This document shows positions 1 through 5,659 of a stretch of 12,039 bases of DNA, one piece after another. A program made the translations under genes and the position numbers. How positions within the stretch are numbered: position 1 is the first letter of the stretch; each line of letters starts with the position of its first letter. The notes below the pieces were generated by a model. The model was not told the origin of the DNA, searched no databases, and worked only from the letters and a program-made list of their open reading frames with translations. Origin of the DNA: an uncultured Acidaminococcus sp. (GTDB lineage: Bacteria > Bacillota > Negativicutes > Acidaminococcales > Acidaminococcaceae); contig CAAGJR010000079.1 in NCBI GenBank assembly GCA_900770265.1, forward strand, positions 1-12,039. Reading direction: 5' to 3'.

Positions 1-535
1 CCAGGGCCGCCGCCAGCTGCAGACGGGTCTTCTGGCCCCCGGACAGCTTGTCCGCCCGGTTCTCCCAGGTTTCCTCCGGATAGCCCAGGCCAATGAGCAC
101 CCGTTTGATGTTGCTTTCGTAATGGTACCCATCCAGATGGGCGTAGCGGCTCTCCGTACGGGCATACTGGTCCAGGATGCCCTGGAGCGCGTCCCCTTTG
201 GCTTTGCCGCTTGCTTCTTCCAGCTTCTGCATCTTGTCCCGCAGGCTCAGGATGTCCGGGCAGGCATGCTGCATGAACTGCCAGATGGTCTCCTCCCGGA
301 AATCATCGAAGCCCTGTTCCACATAGCCCAGGCGCAGTTCACCGGCAAACTTCACCGTGCCCCCGTCCGCAAAATCCGGATTCAGCAGGCAGCGCAGCAG
401 CGTGGTCTTGCCGGAGCCGTTGACTCCCACCAGACCCACTTTCTCGCCCTGCCGGATGGTAAAACTCACATTTTGAAAAATATCGTGGACGCCGAAACTT
501 TTTTTCAGGCCGTCCACGGTAACTAAAATATCCAT
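1..535 (-). CDS. ABC-F family ATPase, N-terminal part (cut by window edge)
   Basis: An ATG at 535-533 opens a frame that stays open to base 1, giving 178 residues of the first nucleotide-binding domain. Visible motifs are the Walker A GVNGSGKT at residues 37-44, a Q-loop YVEQ at 71-74 and the ABC signature LSGGQ at 164-168. There are no membrane segments. Between Q-loop and signature lies a charged helical stretch. The absence of a transmembrane domain and the form of the N-terminus fit the ABC-F class: soluble tandem-ATPase proteins that act on the ribosome as translation factors or antibiotic-protection proteins. It starts 5 bases after the galE stop with no strong ribosome binding site of its own (a weak AAGGA lies about 17 bases upstream, inside galE), so translational coupling to galE is likely. 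The second ATPase domain and linker lie outside the window, so the subfamily (Uup, EttA, YdiF-like or resistance type) cannot be told. Confidence 0.88.
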   Translation of the reverse strand, partial: MDILVTVDGLKKSFGVHDIFQNVSFTIRQGEKVGLVGVNGSGKTTLLRCLLNPDFADGGTVKFAGELRLGYVEQGFDDFREETIWQFMQHACPDILSLRDKMQKLEEASGKAKGDALQGILDQYARTESRYAHLDGYHYESNIKRVLIGLGYPEETWENRADKLSGGQKTRLQLAAAL

Positions 536-540
536 ACTGC

Positions 541-1530
541 TTATTTTTCGTATCCTTTGGGATGACCCTCATGCCACCGCCAGGCCGTAGATACGATTTC
601 CTCGATGTTGCTGTGGCGGGGTTCCCAATGGAGCTCCTTCTTGATTTTTTCCGAAGAAGCGATCAGTTTGGCCGGGTCGCCGGCTCTTCTGGCTTCTTCC
701 TTCACCGCAAAGCTGCGGCCGGTGACCTTTTTCACCGTTTCGATGATTTCCCGCACGGAGAACCCGTTTTCCGTCCCCAGGTTGTACACCCGGCTGGTAC
801 CGCCCTCCTGCAGATGGTTCATGGCCAGCACATGGGCACTGGCCAGGTCCTTCACATGGATGTAGTCCCGCAGGCAGGTGCCATCCGGCGTGGGATAATC
901 CGTCCCGAAGATGGACACGCTGTCCCGCTGGCCCAGGGCTGCCTGGATGATCAGGGGGATCAGATGGGTCTCCGGCCGGTGGTCTTCCCCGATGTTCCCC
1001 AGAAGGGACGCACCGGCAGCGTTGAAGTAGCGCAGGGCCACATAGCGCAGGCCATAGGCCCTGCTGTAGTCCTCCATCATCTTTTCGATCATCAGCTTCG
1101 TCCGGCCGTACACGTTCGTAGGTTTCAGCGGCATGTCCTCCGTGATGGGCACCTGTTCCGGTTCCCCGTACACGGCAGCCGTGGAGGAGAACACCAGCTG
1201 GTCCACGCCGGCTTCCCGCATGGCATCCAGCAGGCCCAGGGTACCGGCCACGTTGTTGTAGTAGTATTTCCCCGGGTTCACCATGGATTCGCCCACCTGG
1301 CTGCTGGCCGCAAAATGGAGCACGCCGTCGATCTCATATTCTCCCAGCACATGCTTCAGGAAGTTGAAGTCGTGGATATCCCCTTCGATCAGCTGCACTT
1401 TTTCCGACACCGCATCCACATGGCCGGTGCTGAAATTATCGTACACAATGGGCGTATACCCGTTGGCCACCAGTTCTTCCACCACATGGGAGCCGATGTA
1501 GCCGGCTCCCCCTGTTACCAGTACGTTCAT
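541..1530 (-). CDS. galE: UDP-glucose 4-epimerase GalE
   Basis: This 329-residue protein has the length and motifs of GalE, which interconverts UDP-glucose and UDP-galactose with bound NAD in the cytoplasm, for the Leloir pathway and for surface glycans. It is a short-chain dehydrogenase-type fold. The NAD-binding GGAGYIG is at residues 7-13, the catalytic Ser-Ser-Thr at 116-118, and the Tyr-x-x-x-Lys pair at Y141 and K145 (YGRTK). The substrate-region motif RYFNAAGA is at 168-175, and a C-terminal RRAGDP is at 281-286. I chose the ATG at 1530 over a TTG two codons upstream because MNVLVTGGAGYIGS is the normal GalE N-terminus; the AGGAGGAG at 1540-1547 serves it. That ribosome binding site overlaps the manB stop codon, tying the two genes together. 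The gene is third in the operon, after manB, consistent with a sugar-nucleotide supply role. Confidence 0.96.
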   Translation of the reverse strand: MNVLVTGGAGYIGSHVVEELVANGYTPIVYDNFSTGHVDAVSEKVQLIEGDIHDFNFLKHVLGEYEIDGVLHFAASSQVGESMVNPGKYYYNNVAGTLGLLDAMREAGVDQLVFSSTAAVYGEPEQVPITEDMPLKPTNVYGRTKLMIEKMMEDYSRAYGLRYVALRYFNAAGASLLGNIGEDHRPETHLIPLIIQAALGQRDSVSIFGTDYPTPDGTCLRDYIHVKDLASAHVLAMNHLQEGGTSRVYNLGTENGFSVREIIETVKKVTGRSFAVKEEARRAGDPAKLIASSEKIKKELHWEPRHSNIEEIVSTAWRWHEGHPKGYEK

Positions 1531-1545
1531 TCCCAAAAACTCCTC

Positions 1546-2910
1546 CTATGCTCTTTCTCCGCCGATCAGTTCCAGCATTTCCCGGGTCTTCTGCTTCAGC
1601 AGGTCCTTGTCGCCCCGGGTTTCCACGTTCAGCCGCACCACCGGTTCCGTATTGGATTTCCGCAGGTTGAAGCGCCATTCGTTGTAGACCACGCTCAGCC
1701 CGTCCATTCGGTCCTGGATGCCGGATTTGAAGTGTTTGGACAGCCGTTCCAGCACTTCGTCCGCGTCCTTCACCTTCAGGTTGATCTCGCCGCTGCAGGG
1801 ATATTCATTGATCCGCTGATCCACCATCTGGCTCAGGGTCATGCCGGAGGTGGAGATCAGGGAAATCATCAGCAGCCAGGGGATCATGCCGCTGTCGCAG
1901 TAGGAGAAATCCCGGAAGTAATGATGGGCGCTCATTTCGCCCCCGTAAATCACGTTATTCTTCCGCATGCATTCCTTGATGAAGGCATGGCCGCTCTTGC
2001 AGCGCACCGGTTCCCCGTCATAGCGGGCAATGATGTCCTCCGTGTTCCAGGTCAGGCGGGGATCATACAGGATTTTGCTGCCCGGATGCTTCTTCAGAAA
2101 GTACTGGGCAAACAGGCCCACCAGGTAATATCCTTCGATGAACCGGCCGTTTTCGTCGAAGAAGAAGCAGCGGTCGAAGTCCCCGTCCCAGGCAATGCCC
2201 AGGTCGGCGCCCACCTTCTTCACAGCTTCAGACGTAGCCGCCCGGTTGCCCGGCAGCAGCGGATTGGGCACCCCGTTGGGGAAGTTGCCGTCCGGCGTCT
2301 CGTTGATCATGAAGAACTGGCAGGGCAGGTGCTTGGCCAGTTCCCGCACGATGGGGCCGGCGCCGCCGTTGCCCGGGTTGGCAACGATCTTCAGAGGCAG
2401 CAGGCTCTTGACATTGATATAGGAAAGCAGATGGTCCACATAGCTGGGGACGATGTTGATTTCTTCGTAGCCGCCCCGTTCGGCCGCTTTCGGCACCCGG
2501 GTCTCGAAATCATCGGCAGCCACCATTTCCGCCAGGTCCTTCAGGCCCGTATCTGCGGAAATGGGCCGGGCTTCGGAGCGCACCAGCTTCATGCCATTGT
2601 AGTCTTTGGGGTTGTGGCTGGCCGTGATCATCATGCCGCCATCGGTCTTCAGATGGGCCGTGGCGAAATAGATCATTTCCGTGCCGCACTGACCCAGATC
2701 CAGTACCTGGGCACCGGCGTCCCGCATGCCGTCCACAGCCGCCTTGCTCAGGGCCGGACCACTGAGGCGGATATCGTGACCCACCACCAGCTTCTTGGCT
2801 TTCAGGTACCAGGCCAGGGCACGCCCCAGACGGTAAGCCAGGTCTTCGTTCACTTCCTCCGGTACGATGCCCCGGATGTCATAGGCCTTGAATGCTTTTG
2901 TGCTGATCAC
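1546..2910 (-). CDS. manB: Phosphomannomutase/phosphoglucomutase (alpha-D-phosphohexomutase)
   Basis: This 454-residue enzyme interconverts hexose 6-phosphate and hexose 1-phosphate. It feeds GDP-mannose from mannose 1-phosphate and possibly UDP-glucose from glucose 1-phosphate. The four signature sites of the family are present in order: the phosphoserine loop TASHNP with S98; the metal loop DGDFDR with D242, D244 and D246; the sugar-selection loop GGEMSAHH at 323-330; and the phosphate-binding RKSNTEP at 417-423. The loop GGEMSAHHYFRDF with the following YCDSGMIPWLL resembles the enterobacterial ManB/CpsG phosphomannomutase, so I favour mannomutase activity; dual PMM/PGM specificity cannot be excluded. 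The start is the GTG at 2910-2908: it lies 6 bases after a strong GGAGGAG (2917-2923), whereas an upstream in-frame TTG at 2925 falls inside that ribosome binding site. It is second in the operon, 20 bases after the unknown gene and 15 before galE. Confidence 0.94.
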   Translation of the reverse strand: MISTKAFKAYDIRGIVPEEVNEDLAYRLGRALAWYLKAKKLVVGHDIRLSGPALSKAAVDGMRDAGAQVLDLGQCGTEMIYFATAHLKTDGGMMITASHNPKDYNGMKLVRSEARPISADTGLKDLAEMVAADDFETRVPKAAERGGYEEINIVPSYVDHLLSYINVKSLLPLKIVANPGNGGAGPIVRELAKHLPCQFFMINETPDGNFPNGVPNPLLPGNRAATSEAVKKVGADLGIAWDGDFDRCFFFDENGRFIEGYYLVGLFAQYFLKKHPGSKILYDPRLTWNTEDIIARYDGEPVRCKSGHAFIKECMRKNNVIYGGEMSAHHYFRDFSYCDSGMIPWLLMISLISTSGMTLSQMVDQRINEYPCSGEINLKVKDADEVLERLSKHFKSGIQDRMDGLSVVYNEWRFNLRKSNTEPVVRLNVETRGDKDLLKQKTREMLELIGGERA

Positions 2911-2930
2911 GATGATCTCCTCCAAACATT

Positions 2931-3923
2931 TTATTTTTCATCCAGCAATGCCAGATTTTCAGACGGCAGCAGGTCCTGGGCCTTGCCCAGAGGGACCCGC
3001 AGGCCACTCCGGTTCAGGATGGCCATGCTGCCATTCTTTAACACGATATCGGTACGGGCCAGTTCCCGCAGGACGAACCCGATGGCCACCAGGAAGTTCA
3101 GCCGGTCCTTTTCCTCCAGGGTGAACAGGCTGTAGTCGTTCTTCGTGGTGAGCAGATGCTGCAGATACTGGATCTGCTCCCGCTGCTCGTTCTTCAGCAG
3201 CTCCATGGTCTTGCGTACATGGACCACCACTTCCAGCAGCCGCTGCCCCCGGGCTTCCGCGTCGGCCAGCAGCAGGGACTGGGTGTCCGTGTCCGTCTTG
3301 AAATGGACCGCCTGGTCCTTCGTCATCTTCGACCCGTCCTTGTCGGAAAAATACCCGGGCCGCAGCACCTTGGGGAAGCACATGATGGATTCCAGGACGC
3401 TCATTTCGTCCAGTACCGTCACTTCCGAAGTATAGAGGGGCTGGTCCATGATCTTTTCCATGACCAGCTTGGCCTCATCCCGTTCCAGCTCCGACTGGCT
3501 GTAGGAACTGGCCGCCCCGCCCTGGAGTGCCAGCACTGTCAGCATGCCGGTGCCTTCCGTATCCAGTTTCTTTTCCTGGATCCGTTCCACCACATGGCGG
3601 ATCCGTTTCAGTTTCCGCACATCCTGGGGCAGCATATGGAGATTCTTGTGGCTCTTGTACGTATAATGGCCGGGTAGGTTGTCGATTTTCTCCAAAATGG
3701 CGAAGACCTTGTCATAGCAGCCCCAGATATGGAGTTTCAGGTGGCCCAGATTCTCCACTTCCGGGGTCAGCTGTTCCAGGACCTTATAGAACTTGAACCG
3801 TTCTTCATTGTACCGTTCAATGGCGTTTTTCACCATGTTCTCTGCGCTGGTGGCGCTCTTGTATAATTTCAGGCCGGCCGCACCGATTCCGGCAGCCGCC
3901 CACACAACAAGCGGTATTGGCAT
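2931..3923 (-). CDS. Uncharacterised helical protein, first gene of the manB-galE operon
   Basis: I do not recognise a named family. The 330-residue product begins MPIPLVVWAAAGIGAAGLKLY, a glycine/alanine-rich hydrophobic stretch (residues 2-18) that could be a short membrane or membrane-surface helix. A long, charged, mainly helical body follows: roughly 25-75 (ERYNEERFKFYKVLEQL, then LGHLKLHIW and ILEKIDNL), 95-120 (basic, RKLKRIRHVVERIQEKK), and 220-260 (EARGQRLLEVVVHVRKTMELLKNEQREQ). I see no cleavable signal, no catalytic motif and no cysteine pattern. The LGxLKLxIW...ILEKI.N arrangement is reminiscent of a broad set of unannotated bacterial proteins with a Gly/Ala-rich N-terminal helix; this is memory, not a search. 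The ATG at 3923 follows GGAGG at 3932-3936 by 8 bases; a TTG-type extension upstream has no ribosome binding site. As promoter-proximal gene, 20 bases ahead of manB, it is co-transcribed with sugar-nucleotide genes. Confidence 0.85.
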   Translation of the reverse strand: MPIPLVVWAAAGIGAAGLKLYKSATSAENMVKNAIERYNEERFKFYKVLEQLTPEVENLGHLKLHIWGCYDKVFAILEKIDNLPGHYTYKSHKNLHMLPQDVRKLKRIRHVVERIQEKKLDTEGTGMLTVLALQGGAASSYSQSELERDEAKLVMEKIMDQPLYTSEVTVLDEMSVLESIMCFPKVLRPGYFSDKDGSKMTKDQAVHFKTDTDTQSLLLADAEARGQRLLEVVVHVRKTMELLKNEQREQIQYLQHLLTTKNDYSLFTLEEKDRLNFLVAIGFVLRELARTDIVLKNGSMAILNRSGLRVPLGKAQDLLPSENLALLDEK

Positions 3924-3977
3924 GACAAAAGCCTCCTTCCTGCACTGTATCTGCAAAAGATACGCCTAACTCTACAA

Positions 3978-4006
3978 ATTATAGCCCGATTCCAGACGAT
4001 AGTCAA
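3978..4006 (-). promoter_or_regulatory. Sigma-A promoter of the unknown-manB-galE-ABC-F operon
   Basis: On the minus strand TTGACT (4006-4001) and a perfect TATAAT (3983-3978) are separated by exactly 17 bases. The leader to the ATG at 3923 is about 50 bases. No other comparable promoter precedes manB, galE or the ABC-F gene, whose intergenic gaps are 20 bases or less, so this probably drives all four. Confidence 0.85.
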
Positions 4007-4018
4007 AACGAAAAGCCG

Positions 4019-4047
4019 TTGAAACCCATCCTTTTCCGTTGTAAAAT
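4019..4047 (+). promoter_or_regulatory. Sigma-A promoter of the secreted-protein gene
   Basis: TTGAAA (4019-4024) and TAAAAT (4042-4047) have a 17-base spacer. The predicted transcript starts near 4054 and runs into the ribosome binding site GAGGAGGA at 4066-4073. It is back to back with the operon promoter on the other strand, the two -35 boxes being 12 bases apart. Confidence 0.75.
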
Positions 4048-4079
4048 GGAAAGATAGAATTCATAGAGGAGGAACATCC

Positions 4080-4640
4080 ATGAAAAAATTCCTGGCATTG
4101 GCCACCCTGCTGGTGACGCTGCTGGCTCTGCCCCTGACGGCAGGTGCGGAACGCAGCGGCTGGAAGAGCAATACCTTTCCTTTTAAACGTTTGAAAGTCG
4201 TATACCTGAAAGACCTGAGCCGTCAGGATGCGGACTTCCAGAAAGCCCATCCTGCGTTCGTCCGGGACGACGATGCCGTCCGCAAGACGCTCCTGACCCT
4301 GCAGCGGGATCTGAAGAAAGAGGGTGTCACCCTGTACAACAACCCGGTGATGCTGCCCGACAAACAGCTGCGCAACACCATCACCCTGCAGGTGCAGGTG
4401 AACCACGTGGGCGAGGAACCGGCCACTCCGGGCGCCGCCGTCACCACCGACAAGAAAGGGAAGAAACTGACCAGTGCCGGCACCTCCTACGCCAGCCTGA
4501 GCTTCCTGGCCACGAAGAACGGTGAGACCATCTACCAGCTCACCGATGACCGCACCAGCAACGAATACACATCCGATACCCTGCTGGCCGGCATCATCCG
4601 GGAAGCCGCCGATGAACTGACGAAGAACGCGAAGAAATAA
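4080..4640 (+). CDS. Small secreted (periplasmic or exported) protein of unknown function
   Basis: The 186-residue product has a textbook signal peptide: MKK, a leucine/alanine core (residues 4-20) and an AGA cleavage site before E24. There is no lipobox cysteine, so it should be released rather than lipid-anchored. The mature part of about 163 residues has a strand-helix-strand look: KRLKVVYLKDL (37-46), a helix DDAVRKTLLTLQRDLKKEGV (64-83), the strand NTITLQVQVNHV (99-110), a Lys/Thr-rich linker (120-133), the strand SYASLSFLAT (136-145) and a C-terminal helix (166-186). This order recalls small envelope-domain families such as DUF4136-like proteins, but I would not assign it. There are no cysteines, so no disulfides. 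The ATG at 4080 is preceded by a strong GAGGAGGA 6 bases away. It is monocistronic, between its own promoter and a strong terminator, and divergent from the manB operon. Confidence 0.85.
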   Translation: MKKFLALATLLVTLLALPLTAGAERSGWKSNTFPFKRLKVVYLKDLSRQDADFQKAHPAFVRDDDAVRKTLLTLQRDLKKEGVTLYNNPVMLPDKQLRNTITLQVQVNHVGEEPATPGAAVTTDKKGKKLTSAGTSYASLSFLATKNGETIYQLTDDRTSNEYTSDTLLAGIIREAADELTKNAKK

Positions 4641-4650
4641 CATAGACGAA

Positions 4651-4686
4651 GGACGCTGTGAAAAAGCATTCACAGCGTCCTTTTTT
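4651..4686 (+). terminator. Intrinsic terminator after the secreted-protein gene
   Basis: A perfect 12-base-pair stem, GGACGCTGTGAA (4651-4662) with TTCACAGCGTCC (4669-4680), has a 6-base loop and six T residues directly after. It starts 10 bases after the stop codon and isolates this gene from hicAB downstream. Confidence 0.95.
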
Positions 4687-4794
4687 GTCTCTGGGCTCTA
4701 TTCTCCACATTGCCTTTGTATTTTTTATGAGTAGATCCATTTTTGTTTTCCCCTTCCCAAATTATCCCCGCAGACGCAGCAAAAGCCATTTTAT

Positions 4795-4824
4795 TTGACA
4801 CCATATACGGTGTCATATTATAAT
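4795..4824 (+). promoter_or_regulatory. hicAB promoter with a palindromic operator candidate
   Basis: TTGACA (4795-4800) and TATAAT (4819-4824) are both perfect consensus boxes with an 18-base spacer. Overlapping the -35 and filling most of the spacer is an inverted repeat, GACACC (4797-4802) and GGTGTC (4809-4814), around a central TATA; 16 of 18 positions are symmetric. HicB proteins with a ribbon-helix-helix tail bind such sites and autorepress, so this is the expected operator. It also shows that an in-frame TTG at 4795 is the -35 box and not a start codon. Confidence 0.8.
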
Positions 4825-4842
4825 CGTTGTGAGGTGAATGAC

Positions 4843-5088
4843 GTGTCGAAATGGGAAAAGCTTTTAGCACGCTTATATTCGCTCCCCAGCGATATGCAAT
4901 TCCAGGAATTGAAAAAAATCCTTTTAAAATATGGCTATGAAGATCAACAACCAAAAGGTGGCAGCAGCCATCATACATTCAGAAAAAAAGGCTGCTCCCC
5001 CATCACGATACCAGCCCATAGCCCCATCAAAAAAGTTTATGTGGAAATGGTACGTGATCTGGTAGAAAGCGAGGAACAGGCAAAATGA
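4843..5088 (+). CDS. hicA: HicA family toxin (mRNA interferase)
   Basis: This 81-residue protein fits HicA, a small double-stranded-RNA-binding-fold ribonuclease that cuts mRNA when free of HicB. The N-terminal helix pair includes FQELKKILLKYGYE (20-33). Next is the conserved GGSSHHTF (39-46), holding the catalytic histidine (H43 or H44), then the strand ITIPAHSP (54-61) and the C-terminal helix VYVEMVRDLVES (65-76). I set the start at the GTG at 4843, because GAGGTG at 4831-4836 is a ribosome binding site 6 bases away and MSKWEKLL is a natural HicA beginning. A GTG at 4834, adding three codons, is the alternative; the TTG at 4795 is ruled out as it is the -35 box. The stop TGA overlaps the hicB ATG (ATGA), typical of coupled toxin-antitoxin genes. 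Base composition is clearly AT-richer than the genes on either side. Confidence 0.9.
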   Translation: MSKWEKLLARLYSLPSDMQFQELKKILLKYGYEDQQPKGGSSHHTFRKKGCSPITIPAHSPIKKVYVEMVRDLVESEEQAK

Positions 5089-5447
5089 AAGATTTGGAAT
5101 ATTATTTAGCCCTACCTTATCGCACAGAACTTTGTGAAGATAAAGATGCTGGCGGCTATACTGTGAGTATGCCGGAACTTCCCGGCTGCCTTTCCTGTGG
5201 AGAAACCGTGGAAGAAGCCCTGAGAAATATCAAAGACGCTAAAAAAGCCTGGCTTACAGCAGCTTTGGAAGACCATTATCCAATTCCAGAACCAGAAAAA
5301 ATAGAAGATTATTCTGGCCAGTTCAAACTTCGGTTGCCCAAAGCGCTGCACAAGAAACTGGCTGAACAAGCCAAACGCAATGGCATCAGTTTGAACCAGT
5401 ATTGCGTCTACCTGCTTTCTGAACGGAACGCATTGCATTGCGGATGA
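5085..5447 (+). CDS. hicB: HicB family antitoxin with ribbon-helix-helix DNA-binding tail
   Basis: This 120-residue protein has the two-part HicB layout. Residues about 1-65 are the partial RNase-H-like domain that covers HicA, with GGYTVSMPELPGCLSCGETVEEAL (24-47), the family hallmark, and then NIKDAKKAWL. Residues about 80-115 (FKLRLPKALHKKLAEQAKRNGISLNQYCVYLLSE) form an Arc/MetJ-type ribbon-helix-helix: strand KLRLP, helix KALHKKLAEQAKRNG, turn, helix SLNQYCVYLL. This tail should bind the palindrome in the hicAB promoter and give autorepression, tightened by HicA as co-repressor in known systems. The ATG at 5085 overlaps the hicA stop. The gene order is toxin first, as usual for hicAB. There is no dedicated terminator right after it; the nearest good one on this strand is at 5626-5659. 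Confidence 0.93.
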   Translation: MKDLEYYLALPYRTELCEDKDAGGYTVSMPELPGCLSCGETVEEALRNIKDAKKAWLTAALEDHYPIPEPEKIEDYSGQFKLRLPKALHKKLAEQAKRNGISLNQYCVYLLSERNALHCG

Positions 5448-5495
5448 AAGCCATTACCTTTACAAATCGTATATAATCAATTGAAAATCATAAAA

Positions 5496-5616
5496 GGAGG
5501 CGGGTCAATGCGACCTGCCCCTACGCTATTATTTTTATACCATTAAAACCATTTGCCACCGGCAAATGGCTTCCATCGGCCAGAGACCAGAGACTAGAGA
5601 CAGGGCCGTAAGGCCC
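5496..5616. repeat. Repeat-like intergenic segment with three hairpins and a 7-base tandem repeat
   Basis: This gene-free stretch between hicB and the exporter is unusually structured. It holds a hairpin GGCGGGTC (5499-5506) with GACCTGCC (5512-5519), one G-U pair; a hairpin CCATTTGCC (5549-5557) with GGCAAATGG (5561-5569); three tandem copies of AGAGACN (5582-5602); and GGGCC-GTAA-GGCCC (5603-5616), closed by a GNRA-type loop. The GGGTC...GACC...CCCCTACG form is like dispersed REP/MITE-type intergenic repeats seen in Firmicutes; copy number in this genome cannot be known from one window. A 12-codon frame from the ATG at 5508 has a good ribosome binding site but no other support. Confidence 0.45.
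5545..5569 (-). terminator. Candidate weak terminator for the MFS gene
   Basis: Read on the minus strand, the nine-base-pair stem CCATTTGCC/GGCAAATGG with a 3-base loop is followed by TTTTAAT. The short T-run makes it weak. It is the only hairpin downstream of the exporter stop on that strand with a T tail. Confidence 0.35.
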
Positions 5617-5625
5617 GTTTCGCAG

Positions 5626-5659
5626 GGGAGTGAAAAATCATTTTTTCACTCCCTTTTTT
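5626..5659 (+). terminator. Intrinsic terminator for the hicAB side, overlapping the exporter stop codon
   Basis: A perfect 12-base-pair stem, GGGAGTGAAAAA (5626-5637) with TTTTTCACTCCC (5642-5653), and a 4-base loop are followed by six T residues on the plus strand. The structure covers the last codons and TGA (5640-5638) of the convergent MFS gene, so one sequence is both the plus-strand terminator and the 3' end of the minus-strand coding region. Confidence 0.75.

Noticed and set aside
562..3135. A very long plus-strand open frame (857 codons) opposite galE, manB and the unknown gene
   Set aside because: It is antisense to three genes with clear family motifs; its His/Gln/Val-rich translation is the usual shadow of GC-biased third codon positions and it has no ribosome binding site or family motif.
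3972..4673. A 233-codon minus-strand frame covering the secreted-protein gene
   Set aside because: It runs through the terminator, both promoters and the whole of the plus-strand gene, which has a signal peptide and ribosome binding site.
4795..4842. Upstream TTG start for hicA at 4795
   Set aside because: The TTG is part of the perfect -35 box TTGACA and lies upstream of the -10, so it would not be in the transcript.
5508..5546. A 12-codon frame after AAAAGGAGG, a possible leader peptide
   Set aside because: The ATG falls in the loop of a repeat-like hairpin, nothing on the plus strand follows that it could control, and no promoter -35 precedes it. A TATAAT at 5472-5477 is present, so it is not fully excluded.
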